Shown piece after piece: positions 34,463 to 42,492 of a stretch of DNA of 48,636 bases (its first letter is position 1; every line of letters starts with the position of its first letter). The DNA is from Burkholderia singularis (GTDB lineage: Bacteria; Pseudomonadota; Gammaproteobacteria; Burkholderiales; Burkholderiaceae). A program made the translations under genes and the position numbers. The notes below the pieces were generated by a model that searched no databases, was not told the DNA's origin, and was given only the letters and a program-made list of their open reading frames with translations. Location: assembly GCF_900176645.1 (NCBI RefSeq), contig NZ_FXAN01000062.1, positions 1 through 48,636 on the forward strand, read 5' to 3'.

Positions 34463-35596
34463 TCATGCCACCCGCTGCCCGGCGACATACGTGGCGCGAG
34501 GCACCGGCAACGTGCGCTGCATCGCGACGCGCACGAAATCCGCGCGCAGCCCCGGCGCGATCTCGCCGCGATCGGTCAGCCCCGTCTTGCGCGCCGGCTC
34601 GAGCGACACCGTCGCGATCGCGCGCGGCAAGCTCCAGCCGGCCTTGTACGTGAGGTCGAACGCCGCGCTCAACAGGCTCGACGGCACGTAATCCGACGAC
34701 AGGATGTCGAGCAGCCCGGCCTGCGCGAGCGCCAGCGCCGACACGTTGCCCGAGTGCGAGCCGCCGCGCACCAGATTCGGCGCGCCCATGATCGTCGCGA
34801 TGCCCCGCGCGCGCGCCGCCTCGGCCGCGGCGAACGTGGTCGGAAACTCGGCAAGCGCGATCCCTTCGGCCGCGGCCTGCTCGACATGCTCAACGAGCGT
34901 GTCGTCGTGACTCGCGACGGGCACGCCGAGCGCCTGACAACGCGCGACGATCGCGCGCCGGTGAGCGTCGGCGTAACGCTGCTGCTCGTCGGCAAGCTCG
35001 GCGAGCGCCGTCGCGGCTTCCTCGTCCGTCCACGTCTTGTGCCGCTCCTGATAGCGGCGCCATTGCTGCGGGTCCTGCCACTGTCGCTGCCCCGGCGTGT
35101 GATCCATCACCGATGCGAGCCGCAGGCGCGGGTGCTGCGCCAACGCGTCGAACACGTCGACGACATCGCCGGTCGCCACTTCGCAACGCAAATGCAGGAA
35201 GTGCTCGGCGCGCAGCAGAGCGTCGCTCGCAAAACGCTCGATCGCTTCCGCGCAGCGCGTTTGCACGTCGCGGCCGCGCACGCCGACGTTCAACCGCGTG
35301 CCGATCGCGAGCGCGTCGAATACGGTCGTGATTCCCGCCGCCGCGATCTGCGCGTCGTGCGTGACGAAGGCCGCATCGATATCCCAATACACGCCCGGGC
35401 GCGGCGCGAGATGTTTTTCGAGATTGTCCGTGTGCATCTCGACGAGCCCCGGCAACAGATAATCGCCGCCCCAGTCTTGCGCGTCGCGCGCGGCGGTCGT
35501 ACCGCGCGACACCGCGCGAATCGCGCCGCCCGCGAGCTGCACGGTGCCGACGAAGACGTCGTCGCGCGTGACGACACGCGCATTGGTAATCAACAT
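34463..35596 (-). CDS. phnM: Alpha-D-ribose 1-methylphosphonate 5-triphosphate diphosphatase PhnM
   Basis: 377-residue amidohydrolase-superfamily enzyme that removes pyrophosphate from the ribose-phosphonate triphosphate intermediate. The start at 35596 (MLITNARVVTRDDVFVG) matches E. coli PhnM length (378). Metal-binding features: LLPGLVEMHTDNLEKHLAPRPGV, and downstream EHFLHLRCEV, SVMDHTPGQRQW and SHDDTLVEHV. Last gene of the minus-strand phn series, 38 bases after phnL. The long open frame upstream is an out-of-frame shadow of phnL. Confidence 0.95.
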   Translation of the reverse strand: MLITNARVVTRDDVFVGTVQLAGGAIRAVSRGTTAARDAQDWGGDYLLPGLVEMHTDNLEKHLAPRPGVYWDIDAAFVTHDAQIAAAGITTVFDALAIGTRLNVGVRGRDVQTRCAEAIERFASDALLRAEHFLHLRCEVATGDVVDVFDALAQHPRLRLASVMDHTPGQRQWQDPQQWRRYQERHKTWTDEEAATALAELADEQQRYADAHRRAIVARCQALGVPVASHDDTLVEHVEQAAAEGIALAEFPTTFAAAEAARARGIATIMGAPNLVRGGSHSGNVSALALAQAGLLDILSSDYVPSSLLSAAFDLTYKAGWSLPRAIATVSLEPARKTGLTDRGEIAPGLRADFVRVAMQRTLPVPRATYVAGQRVA

Positions 35597-35634
35597 CGCT
35601 CGCTCCGATGGAAGCATCGTTTGATGACGGAACA

Positions 35635-36405
35635 TCACGCCGCGCGCCGCGACGGCGCACGCAATTCGAAACAACGCGTCGCGACCCGCTCGCGCATCGC
35701 GTCGTCGTGGAAGATGCCGACGATCGCGGTGCCGCGCCGCCGCGCGTCGACGATCAGCTCGGCGACGACGTCGCGATTGTCGGCATCGAGCGACGCGGTG
35801 GGTTCGTCGAGCAACAGGATCGGCTGCTCGGCAATCAGCCCGCGCGCGATGTTCACGCGCTGCTGCTCGCCGCCGGAGAACGTCGCGGGCGCAAGCGGCC
35901 ATAGACGCTCGGGCACGTTCAGGCGCGCGAGCACGCTCGCCGCGCGCTCGGCCGCGTCGCGCTCGGCCACGCCGCGCGCAATGAGCGGCGCGGCCACCAG
36001 CGCGAGCGCGGGCACGCGCGGAATCGCCCGCAGGAATTGGCTGACGTAGCCGATCACGTCGCGCCGCAAGCGGATCACGTCGTGCGCGCCAACGTGAGTC
36101 AGCACCACATGATCGCCCGCGCGCGGCCCCGTGCGCACCGCGATCGCCCCGGCGCTCGCCAGATAATTGCCGTACATGCATCGCAGCAGCGTGCTCTTGC
36201 CCGCGCCGGACGGCCCCGTCAGCGCGACGCATTCGCCTGCGCAGACGTCGATCGACACTTGTGACAGCGCGTCGATCGTCATGCCGCCCTGCCCGTGCAG
36301 CGTAAAAATCTTGGACACGCCGTGTGCGTGCAACATCAGCGCGGCATTGCCGGCGAATGCGCGCGCGGGCGCAAACGATTCGATCATTGGCATGGCGAAC
36401 CTCAT
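35635..36405 (-). CDS. phnL: C-P lyase subunit/ATP-binding protein PhnL
   Basis: 256-residue ABC-type ATPase needed with PhnGHI for the first step (transfer of phosphonate to ribose). Walker A GPSGAGKSTLLRC, signature FSGGEQQRVNIARGL, Walker B ILLLDEPTASLD, H-loop GIFHDD. The start at 36405 gives an ATGA overlap with the phnK stop (MRFAMPMIESF); a second in-frame ATG four codons on is possible. It is not fused to a membrane domain, as expected for PhnL. Confidence 0.95.
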   Translation of the reverse strand: MRFAMPMIESFAPARAFAGNAALMLHAHGVSKIFTLHGQGGMTIDALSQVSIDVCAGECVALTGPSGAGKSTLLRCMYGNYLASAGAIAVRTGPRAGDHVVLTHVGAHDVIRLRRDVIGYVSQFLRAIPRVPALALVAAPLIARGVAERDAAERAASVLARLNVPERLWPLAPATFSGGEQQRVNIARGLIAEQPILLLDEPTASLDADNRDVVAELIVDARRRGTAIVGIFHDDAMRERVATRCFELRAPSRRAA

Positions 36406-37172
36406 ACCGGTAACACGGACGAGACGAGCATCTGCGTATAAGGATGTTGCGGATCGTCGAGCACCTGATCGGTCAGCCCCGCTTCGACGATCTCGCCGCG
36501 CTGCATCACCATCAGCCGATGCGCGAGCAGCCGCGCGACGCCGATGTCGTGCGTGACGATCAGCATCGACAGCGACAATGTCGACGTCAGCGTGCGCAGC
36601 AAGTCGAGCAGCCTCGCCTGCACCGATACGTCCAGGCCCGCCGTCGGCTCGTCCATGAACACGAGGCGCGGCTGCGTCACGAGATTGCGTGCGATCTGCA
36701 AACGCTGCTGCATGCCGCCCGAGAACGTCGACGGCAGATCGTCGAGGCGCTGCGCTTGCAGCTCGACGCGCGCCATCCAATCGGCGGCGCTCGCGCGCAG
36801 CCGCCCGTAATGGCGTGCGCCGAGCGCCATCAGCGGCTCGCCGATGTTCGCGCCGGCCGAGACGTCGGCGCGCAGCCCGTCGCGCGGATTCTGCGTGACG
36901 AAGCCCCACTCGGTGCGCATCAGATGCCGCCGCTGCGGCTCGGCGAGCGCGAACAGATCGACGCGCGCACCGTCGCGGCCCGTGTAATGCAGCGTGCCCG
37001 CATCCGCGGCGGTTCGCAGCGACAGCACGTTCAGCAGCGTCGTCTTGCCCGATCCCGATTCGCCGACGATGCACAGCACCTCGCCCGGACACAGTTCGAA
37101 GCTCGCGTTCACGAAACCGTTGCGTCCACCAAAACGTTTCGTCAGACCGCGCGCGCTCAATAGCGGCGTCAT
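36402..37172 (-). CDS. phnK: C-P lyase complex ATPase PhnK
   Basis: 256-residue ABC-type ATPase that binds the PhnGHIJ core complex at PhnJ. Walker A GESGSGKTTLLNVL, signature FSGGMQQRLQIARNL, Walker B LVFMDEPTAGLDVS, H-loop IVTHDIGVARLLAHR. The ATG overlaps the phnJ stop by four bases and its own stop overlaps the phnL ATG, so translation is probably coupled. Confidence 0.96.
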   Translation of the reverse strand: MTPLLSARGLTKRFGGRNGFVNASFELCPGEVLCIVGESGSGKTTLLNVLSLRTAADAGTLHYTGRDGARVDLFALAEPQRRHLMRTEWGFVTQNPRDGLRADVSAGANIGEPLMALGARHYGRLRASAADWMARVELQAQRLDDLPSTFSGGMQQRLQIARNLVTQPRLVFMDEPTAGLDVSVQARLLDLLRTLTSTLSLSMLIVTHDIGVARLLAHRLMVMQRGEIVEAGLTDQVLDDPQHPYTQMLVSSVLPV

Positions 37173-38173
37173 GCTGTATCTCCGGCCGGCTGCCCGATGC
37201 CGGCGCGCGGCGGCGGCCGCTTATCGGCACCGCCGATGCCGCCAGCGCCGGCGTCGACGGATTGCGCCGCATCGCCGCCACGCCGGCTTTCGCAGTAGTC
37301 GCTGTCCGAGCAGACGAAACGGCGCGTGCCGTGATCGTCGACGATCATTTCGTCGAGAAAGCTTTCGCGCGAGCCGCACAGCGCGCATGCGGCGTCCCAG
37401 CGTTGGATTTCGAACGGATGATCGTCGAAATCGAGACTCACGACTTTCGTATACGGCGCGATCGCGTAGATGCGCCGCTCGCGCCCCGCGCCGAACAGTT
37501 GCAGCGCAGGGTTCATGTGCAGCTTGGGGTTGTCGAATTTCGGAATCGGCGACGGCGACATCAGATAGCGGTCGTTGACGATCACCGGATAGTTGTATGT
37601 CGTCGCGATGCGGCCGTGGCGCACGAGGTCTTCGTACAGCCGCACATGCATCAGCCCGTAATCGGCGAACGCGTGCAGCTTCGCGCACTCGGTCGTGCGC
37701 GGCTCGAGCCTGAAGAGCGGCTCGGGCATCGGCACTTGGTAGACCAGGATCTGCCGCTCGGTCAACGGCGTTTCCGGTATGCGGTGACGCGTCTGGATGA
37801 TCGACGCGTCGGCCGTTCTGGTTGTCGTCGCCACGCCCGCGCAGCGCGCGAAGAAGCGGCGGATGTTGACCGCGTTCGTCGTCGCGTCGCAGCCCTGATC
37901 GATGACTTTCAGTGTATCGCCCGTGCCGATCAGCGCGGCCGTCACCTGGATGCCGCCCGTGCCCCAGCCGAACGGCAGCGGCATCTCGCGCGATGCGAAC
38001 GGCACTTGATAACCGGGCACCGCGACGGCCTTGAGCAGCGCGCGGCGGATCATTCGCTTGGTCTGTTCGTCGAGGTACGCGAAGTTGTAGCCGGAGGCGG
38101 CGTCCGCGCCTGCGTCGTGTGCCGCGTTCATCGTGTTCGACATGCCCGTGCAAGCCGGATCAGGTGCGTTCAT
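37169..38173 (-). CDS. phnJ: Alpha-D-ribose 1-methylphosphonate 5-phosphate C-P lyase PhnJ
   Basis: 334-residue radical-SAM enzyme that breaks the carbon-phosphorus bond. The four cysteines have the E. coli spacing exactly: C263, C266, C288, C294 (AACALCG and VCSDSDYC, equivalent to 241, 244, 266, 272). The glycine that carries the radical in E. coli (Gly32) corresponds to G54 in VPGYQVPF. The protein is longer than E. coli PhnJ (281) through a 20-residue N-terminal and a 40-residue Gly/Ala-rich C-terminal extension. The start overlaps the phnI stop by four bases. Confidence 0.96.
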   Translation of the reverse strand: MNAPDPACTGMSNTMNAAHDAGADAASGYNFAYLDEQTKRMIRRALLKAVAVPGYQVPFASREMPLPFGWGTGGIQVTAALIGTGDTLKVIDQGCDATTNAVNIRRFFARCAGVATTTRTADASIIQTRHRIPETPLTERQILVYQVPMPEPLFRLEPRTTECAKLHAFADYGLMHVRLYEDLVRHGRIATTYNYPVIVNDRYLMSPSPIPKFDNPKLHMNPALQLFGAGRERRIYAIAPYTKVVSLDFDDHPFEIQRWDAACALCGSRESFLDEMIVDDHGTRRFVCSDSDYCESRRGGDAAQSVDAGAGGIGGADKRPPPRAGIGQPAGDTA

Positions 38174-39450
38174 CGCGATGAGTCCTCCTGCGCCGCACGC
38201 GGCGCGGCGGCGTGCGGTTCATTTCCGTTCGCACGCGCCGCATGCGTCGCATGTTGCGCACGCATCCGGCGCACGAGCTCCAGCTCGGACTGAAAATCGA
38301 CATAGTGCGGCAGCTTCAGATGCTGGACGAAGCCGGACGCTTCGACGTTATCGCTATGCGCCAGCACGAACTCCTGATCCTGCGGCGGCTGCGTCACGCC
38401 TTCGCCAAGCTCGGGCGCGCGCAGCGCGCGATCGATCAGCGCCATCGCGATCGCCTTGCGCTCGGCGTGACCGAACGCGAGGCCGTAGCCCTGCGTGAAG
38501 CGCGGCGGTTCGCCGTCGCCGCCTGCGAATTGATTGATCATCTGGCATTCGGTCACGTCGATCTCGCCGATTTCGATCGCCTCGCCACCCAATTCGTCGA
38601 GCGGCATCTCGACGGCGACTGTCCCATAGCGCAGCTCGCCCGCAAACGGATGCGTGTTGCCATAGCCTCGCTGCGTCGCATAGCCCATCGCCAGCAGGAA
38701 GCCTTCGTCGCCACGCGCGAGATTCTGCAACCGCGTGGCGCGATCCGCGGGAAACGCGAGCGGCTCGCGCGACAGATCGCCCGGCTCCGGCGCGCCGGGC
38801 GTCGGCCGCTCCTGCTCGATCAGCCCCTCGTCGTTCAGCAGCGTGACGATGCGCGGCGCCGGCTGCGTGACGCCGAGCGACTGCGGGGTTTCAGCGCATG
38901 CCGTTCGTGCGCCGGGCGCGGGCGTCTCGGCGTGTTCGGCGTGTTCGGCGTGTTCGGCGTGTTCGGCGTGTTCGGCGTGTTCGGCGTGTTCGGCGTGTTC
39001 GGCGTGTTCGGCGTGTTCGGCGTATTCGGCGTATTCGGCGTATTCGGCGAGCAGCGCGAAGTCGAGCAAGCGTTGCGTGTAGTCATAAGTCGGGCCGAGC
39101 AGCTGTCCGCCCGGCACGTCCTTGAACGTGGCGGAAATCCGTCGGTCGAGCCGCATCGCGCCCGTATCGATCGGCAACGTATAGCCGAAGCGCGGCAGCG
39201 TCGTGCGGTACGCGCGCAGCAGAAATATCGCCTCGACGAGATCGCCCGCCGCCTGCTTGATCGCGAGCGCCGCCAGCGTTTCGTCGTACAGCGCGCCTTC
39301 CGTCATCACGCGCGCGACCGCAAGACGCTGCTGCTCGCGAATCTGCGTGACGCTCAGCTCCGGCACCGCCGGATCGCCGCGCCGCGCTTTGTCCAGCAAA
39401 CGCCACGATGCCTCGATCGCACGTTCGCCGCCTTTCACCGCGACATACAT
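38170..39450 (-). CDS. phnI: Alpha-D-ribose 1-methylphosphonate 5-triphosphate synthase subunit PhnI
   Basis: 426-residue core subunit of the C-P lyase complex, catalysing with PhnG/H/L the exchange of adenine from MgATP for phosphonate. The start (MYVAVKGGERAIEASWRLLDKARRGD) overlaps the phnH stop by one base. Conserved blocks: SVTQIREQQRLAVARVMTEGALYDETLAALAIKQAAGDLVEAIFLLRAYRTTLPRF, DYTQRLLDFALL, LNDEGLIEQERP, and HSDNVEASGFVQHLKLPHYVDFQSELELVR. E. coli PhnI has about 354 residues; most of the excess is an internal AEY/AEH tripeptide tract (13 copies) and its flanks, inserted after DFALL. Confidence 0.95.
   Translation of the reverse strand: MYVAVKGGERAIEASWRLLDKARRGDPAVPELSVTQIREQQRLAVARVMTEGALYDETLAALAIKQAAGDLVEAIFLLRAYRTTLPRFGYTLPIDTGAMRLDRRISATFKDVPGGQLLGPTYDYTQRLLDFALLAEYAEYAEYAEHAEHAEHAEHAEHAEHAEHAEHAEHAEHAETPAPGARTACAETPQSLGVTQPAPRIVTLLNDEGLIEQERPTPGAPEPGDLSREPLAFPADRATRLQNLARGDEGFLLAMGYATQRGYGNTHPFAGELRYGTVAVEMPLDELGGEAIEIGEIDVTECQMINQFAGGDGEPPRFTQGYGLAFGHAERKAIAMALIDRALRAPELGEGVTQPPQDQEFVLAHSDNVEASGFVQHLKLPHYVDFQSELELVRRMRAQHATHAARANGNEPHAAAPRAAQEDSSR
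38932..39048 (-). repeat. Coding minisatellite in phnI (9 bp x 13)
   Basis: Thirteen consecutive 9-bp units. On the coding strand three GCCGAATAC units (Ala-Glu-Tyr) come first, then ten GCCGAACAC units (Ala-Glu-His). The unit is a multiple of three so copy changes keep the frame. The ten identical copies imply recent expansion. Confidence 0.97.
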
Positions 39451-40064
39451 CAGTGCGCCTCCACGTGCGTCGTGCGCGGCAGGCCGATGCACGTGTCGCC
39501 GCACACGAGATAACAATCGATGCCACAAGGAAAATGCGGCGCGAATTCGGCGCGCTCGCGCCAGAACGCGGCAGGCAGGCCTGCGGGCGCGATCGTGCAC
39601 GCATGCCGGATGCCTGGTCCGCGCAGCGTCAGCGGCGTGCCGCCCGTCAGCGACGCAGCGCGCACGAACAGGGTGACCGCCTGCTCGGGCGCCTGCGCGA
39701 CACCGCTCGAAAAGCGATGCAGCGGCAGCAGCGCGGCGGGATCGTCGATATACGCGAACTGCGCGGCGTATGGATCGTCGATGATCGGCGCGCCGGTATG
39801 AAAGCGCAGGGCCGACGCGAGTGCGGCGTCCGGCGTGCCGAGAAAAACCGGCGTCGAGTAATCGCACAGTGCGAGCAATGCCGCGAATGCCGCAGGCGCC
39901 GCGCGTACCGGCCGCGACGCATCGGCGCGCGCGGGCGCGATGCGGCCCGTCGTACCTGGTCGCGCGAGCGCGTCGAGCAGCGCACGGAACGCACGCTGCG
40001 TGTCGTGCACCGGATCGGCGAAACCCGGCGCAACGTCGGTCAGGGAAATCGGCATATCGGCCAT
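39450..40064 (-). CDS. phnH: Alpha-D-ribose 1-methylphosphonate 5-triphosphate synthase subunit PhnH
   Basis: 204-residue subunit of the C-P lyase core complex (PhnGHIJ). Start at 40064 (MADMPISLTDVAPGFADPVHDTQRAFRALLDALARPGT), giving the family N-terminus PGFxDPVxxxQxxFRxxLxAMxxPG. The later blocks FxTGAPIxDDPxxAxFAYI and GTPLTLRGPGI are also characteristic. Two bases separate it from the phnG stop. Confidence 0.95.
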   Translation of the reverse strand: MADMPISLTDVAPGFADPVHDTQRAFRALLDALARPGTTGRIAPARADASRPVRAAPAAFAALLALCDYSTPVFLGTPDAALASALRFHTGAPIIDDPYAAQFAYIDDPAALLPLHRFSSGVAQAPEQAVTLFVRAASLTGGTPLTLRGPGIRHACTIAPAGLPAAFWRERAEFAPHFPCGIDCYLVCGDTCIGLPRTTHVEAH

Positions 40065-40066
40065 CT

Positions 40067-40549
40067 TCAATCGCCCCGCACCATCGTGAAAAATTCGACG
40101 CGCGTGGCCGCGGCGTCGCGCGCGCGGGCTGCGCGCCGTTGAGCCAGCCGCGCGCGATATGGCGCAATCACCTGCGCTTCGACGCGCGCGCGGTACGCCG
40201 GCAATTGCAGCAGCGCATCGGCAAGCGCGGCCAGTTCCGCGCGGCGCTTGTCGCGGCCCAACTGATACGCGATGCCGAGCACCATGGGCGCGCCGTCGTG
40301 CGCGAGCCGCAGCACCGCGCGCGTGACGCTCGCCTCGCCGAGATTGAACGGATCGCCCGTGCCACCGATGCGGCCGCGCACCATCGCAAGCCCGGTCTCG
40401 GGCGGGCGCAGCCAGTCGTATCCAGGCGCCGGCGCACCGGCAAGCGCCTGCTCGAGCGAGCGCTCGAGTTCGTCGCGGGGCATGCCCGCCAGCAACGCGA
40501 GCCAATCGCGCCGCGCGGCGAACGAAGGAGAAGCGGAGGATGTCGTCAT
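40067..40549 (-). CDS. phnG: Alpha-D-ribose 1-methylphosphonate 5-triphosphate synthase subunit PhnG
   Basis: 160-residue subunit of the C-P lyase core. Signatures: ARRDWLALLAGMPRDELERSL, and the strongly conserved RPPETGLAMVRGRIGGTGDPFNLGEASVTRAVLRLADGA-like stretch followed by GIAYQLGRDKRRAELAALADALLQ. First gene of the minus-strand phnGHIJKLM series; its promoter and the PhnF operators should lie in 40550-40761. Confidence 0.95.
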   Translation of the reverse strand: MTTSSASPSFAARRDWLALLAGMPRDELERSLEQALAGAPAPGYDWLRPPETGLAMVRGRIGGTGDPFNLGEASVTRAVLRLAHDGAPMVLGIAYQLGRDKRRAELAALADALLQLPAYRARVEAQVIAPYRARLAQRRAARARDAAATRVEFFTMVRGD

Positions 40550-40579
40550 CGAAGCTCCGTCGTGATCGGCTGCTCAATG

Positions 40580-40594
40580 CATCAATGCTTGATG
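40580..40594. promoter_or_regulatory. Palindrome in the phnG-phnF control region
   Basis: CATCAA-TGC-TTGATG, a perfect 6+6 dyad about 30 bases upstream of phnG. The half TTGATG recurs at 40649-40654 beside the operator array. Its role is unknown; it could be an additional PhnF or other regulator site in the phnG leader. Confidence 0.4.
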
Positions 40595-40629
40595 TCGGCG
40601 AATCGGTTGCCTGATTTAACCATCTATTT

Positions 40630-40653
40630 GTCTAAACGTCTAGACGTCTTGAT
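40630..40653. promoter_or_regulatory. Probable PhnF operator array (three contiguous octamers)
   Basis: Three adjacent octamers, GTCTAAAC (40630-40637), GTCTAGAC (40638-40645) and GTCTTGAT (40646-40653). The middle one forms the centre of a perfect 12-bp palindrome ACGTCTAGACGT (40636-40647). HutC-subfamily GntR regulators, to which PhnF belongs, typically bind GT-N-TA-N-AC-like palindromes. The array lies between the divergent phnG and phnF starts. A weak TTTACA (40654-40659, minus strand) just outside it could be the -35 for phnG. Confidence 0.6.
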
Positions 40654-40761
40654 GTAAAACGAGGCGATGCAAATTAGCCGGCATGATTCATCGAATTGCC
40701 GTCGGCCGCGCACTACAATGCGGCGAAGACAGTAATTGGAACGCAAAGGAATGACAGCACC

Positions 40762-41538
40762 ATGACATCCGCCGACCCTTCCGTCCAGGATTCGCCGCTC
40801 GAGCGCGGCAGCGGCGTCTCGGTCTGGCGGCAGATCGAGCAGATTCTCGCCGCGGAAATCGCCGCGAACGGCTTCGGCGAAAACGGACGGCTGCCGAGCG
40901 AGGGCGAGCTTGCGAAGCGTTTCGACGTCAACCGGCATACGGTGCGGCGCGCGATGCTCGGCCTGGCCGCATCCGGGCTCGTCAGCGTCGAACAGGGCCG
41001 CGGCACGTTCGTCCAGCCGGGTGCGATCGATTACACGATCGGCCGCCGCACGCGCTTTACCGAGAACCTGAACCGCCATCACCAATCGGCAACCGGCCGC
41101 ATGCTGTCGGCCGAGCGCGTGAAGGCCGATCCAGCGGCCGCGCGCGCGCTCGGCCTGCGCGCGGCCGCTTACGTGTACCGGATCGAGTCGATACACGAAG
41201 CGGATGGCGTCGCGCTCACCTACGCGAAAAGCGTCTACCCGGCCGCCCGCTTCGCGGAGCTGCCCGCCGTGCTCGATCGGCACGAGCGCATCACCGACGC
41301 GCTCGCCGAATACGGCGTCACCGACTATCTGCGCAAATGGAGCCGCATCGGCAGCGTGCTGCCCGACGCGTCGATCGCGCGGCGTCTGAACGTCAACAAG
41401 CAGCAGCCCGTGCTGTGGGTCGAAAACGTCGACGTCGATCTCGACGGCACGCCGATCAAATACGGCACGACCTATTTCGCCGCGGACCGCGTGCAATTGC
41501 TGGTCGAAAACGACACGGCGCCCGGCCATGCGCGTTGA
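40762..41538 (+). CDS. phnF: Phosphonate-responsive GntR-family repressor PhnF
   Basis: 258-residue HutC-subfamily regulator. Winged helix near residues 15-80: VWRQIEQILAAEIAANGFGENGRLPSEGELAKRFDVNRHTVRRAMLGLAASGLVSVEQGRGTFV. The C-terminal UTRA ligand-binding domain follows (YTIGRRTRFTENLNRHHQSATGRMLS ... VLWVENVDVDLDGTPIKYGTTYFAADRVQL), as in PhnF. Start at 40762 (MTSADPSVQDS). Divergent from phnG, with candidate operators between them. Phosphate starvation control through PhoB is expected but I did not identify a convincing Pho box. Confidence 0.94.
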   Translation: MTSADPSVQDSPLERGSGVSVWRQIEQILAAEIAANGFGENGRLPSEGELAKRFDVNRHTVRRAMLGLAASGLVSVEQGRGTFVQPGAIDYTIGRRTRFTENLNRHHQSATGRMLSAERVKADPAAARALGLRAAAYVYRIESIHEADGVALTYAKSVYPAARFAELPAVLDRHERITDALAEYGVTDYLRKWSRIGSVLPDASIARRLNVNKQQPVLWVENVDVDLDGTPIKYGTTYFAADRVQLLVENDTAPGHAR

Positions 41539-42301
41539 GCCCGCCGGCCATGCGCACGCTCGCGCATGGTCCGAACACGCGCGCTTTGCGATCTACTATG
41601 CGCCGCCGCGCACATCCGCATGGTGGCAAGCAGGCTGCGCATGGCTCGGCCGCGACCCCGAGGACGGCACGGCGCTCACGCCGCCGCAACCGACCGCGCT
41701 CGCGCGGCGCGTCGAGGCGCTGACGCTCGCGCCGCGCCGCTATGGCTGGCACGCAACGCTCGTCGCGCCATTCGCGTTGCGAACCGGCGTCACGCCCGAC
41801 GGTCTCGTCGCCGCGGCCGCCCGCTGGGCGCGCGACTGCGCGCCGTTCTGCGTCGCAGTCGACATCGCGGCGCTCGGCTCGTTCGTCGCGCTGCGGCCCG
41901 CGACCGAACACGGCGACGCGAAGCTGCGAGCACTCGCGGCGAGCGCGCTCCATGCGTTCGCGCCGCTGCGCCGCCCGCCATCCGATGCGGAGCGCGAAAA
42001 ACGCCGCGCCGCGCCGCTGAGCGCGCGCCAGCGCGCGCTGCTGGACGCCTGGGGATATCCTTACGTGCTCGACGAATACCGGTTTCATATGACCCTGTCC
42101 GATTCGCTCGCCGACCCCGCCGAGCGCGACGCGCTGATCGACTGGTGGCGCGCGGCGGCCGCGCCGCTCGGGCCGTTGCCCGTCGATCACGCCGCGCTGT
42201 TCGTCGAGCCTGAGCCGGGCGCGCCGTTCGTGCTGTACAAGCGCGTGCCGTTCGGCGGGCAGCCCGAACCGGCTGCCGGTCGCGACGAGACACAAGCATG
42301 A
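41528..42301 (+). CDS. DUF1045 phosphonate-metabolism protein, two-histidine phosphoesterase-like
   Basis: 257-residue protein of the DUF1045 family (TIGR03223-type phosphonate-operon protein). Two HxT motifs are visible, YGWHATLVAPF (H75, T77) and YRFHMTLSDSL (H187, T189), spaced as in the 2H phosphoesterase fold. The 5' end overlaps phnF by 11 bases and the stop overlaps the vestigial phnN ATG by four. E. coli uses PhnP to open the ribosyl cyclic phosphate released by PhnJ; no phnP is in this window, and a 2H enzyme is a plausible replacement. This assignment is inference from motif and position. Confidence 0.85.
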   Translation: MRVEPAGHAHARAWSEHARFAIYYAPPRTSAWWQAGCAWLGRDPEDGTALTPPQPTALARRVEALTLAPRRYGWHATLVAPFALRTGVTPDGLVAAAARWARDCAPFCVAVDIAALGSFVALRPATEHGDAKLRALAASALHAFAPLRRPPSDAEREKRRAAPLSARQRALLDAWGYPYVLDEYRFHMTLSDSLADPAERDALIDWWRAAAAPLGPLPVDHAALFVEPEPGAPFVLYKRVPFGGQPEPAAGRDETQA

Positions 42302-42449
42302 GCGAACGGCCGACGAGATCGACGCGCGGCTCGCGCGCAGCGTCGAATGGACGGTGCCGGCCGGCACCGCGCTCACGGCGATCGACAATTCCGGCCCGCT
42401 CGAGGCTGCCGGCACCGCGCTGATCGAGCTGTTGCGCAGCCTAGCCTGA
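42298..42449 (+). pseudogene. phnN: Truncated phnN remnant (ribose 1,5-bisphosphate phosphokinase)
   Basis: The ATG at 42298 overlaps the DUF1045 stop in ATGA fashion, where phnN is expected. Within a few codons the sequence passes, in a different frame, into the C-terminal end of PhnN: ADEIDARLARSVEWTVP from 42309, running to the stop at 42447-42449. Only about 48 of the usual 180-200 codons remain and the P-loop part is missing. The likely cause is a deletion joining the start to the tail, possibly between short repeats (GAGCGaaCGGCC-like). PRPP would not be made from ribose 1,5-bisphosphate by this locus. Confidence 0.82.
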
Positions 42450-42492
42450 CGCGCCGCGCGGCGCCGGCGAGTGCGTCAGACGAGGCCGGCCG

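Noticed and set aside
34080..34466. 128-residue minus-strand frame upstream of the GIY-YIG gene
   Set aside because: Arg-rich, no ribosome-binding site, no motif, and overlaps the start of the GIY-YIG gene in another frame.
38898..39125. Arg/Val-rich plus-strand frame across the phnI repeat
   Set aside because: A by-product of the 9-bp repeat read in another frame; phnI on the minus strand explains the sequence.
42298..42420. Short ORF starting at the phnN ATG
   Set aside because: In the ATG frame it yields about 40 residues of Arg/Pro-rich nonsense and stops; the PhnN tail is in another frame, so it is a deletion scar, not a gene.
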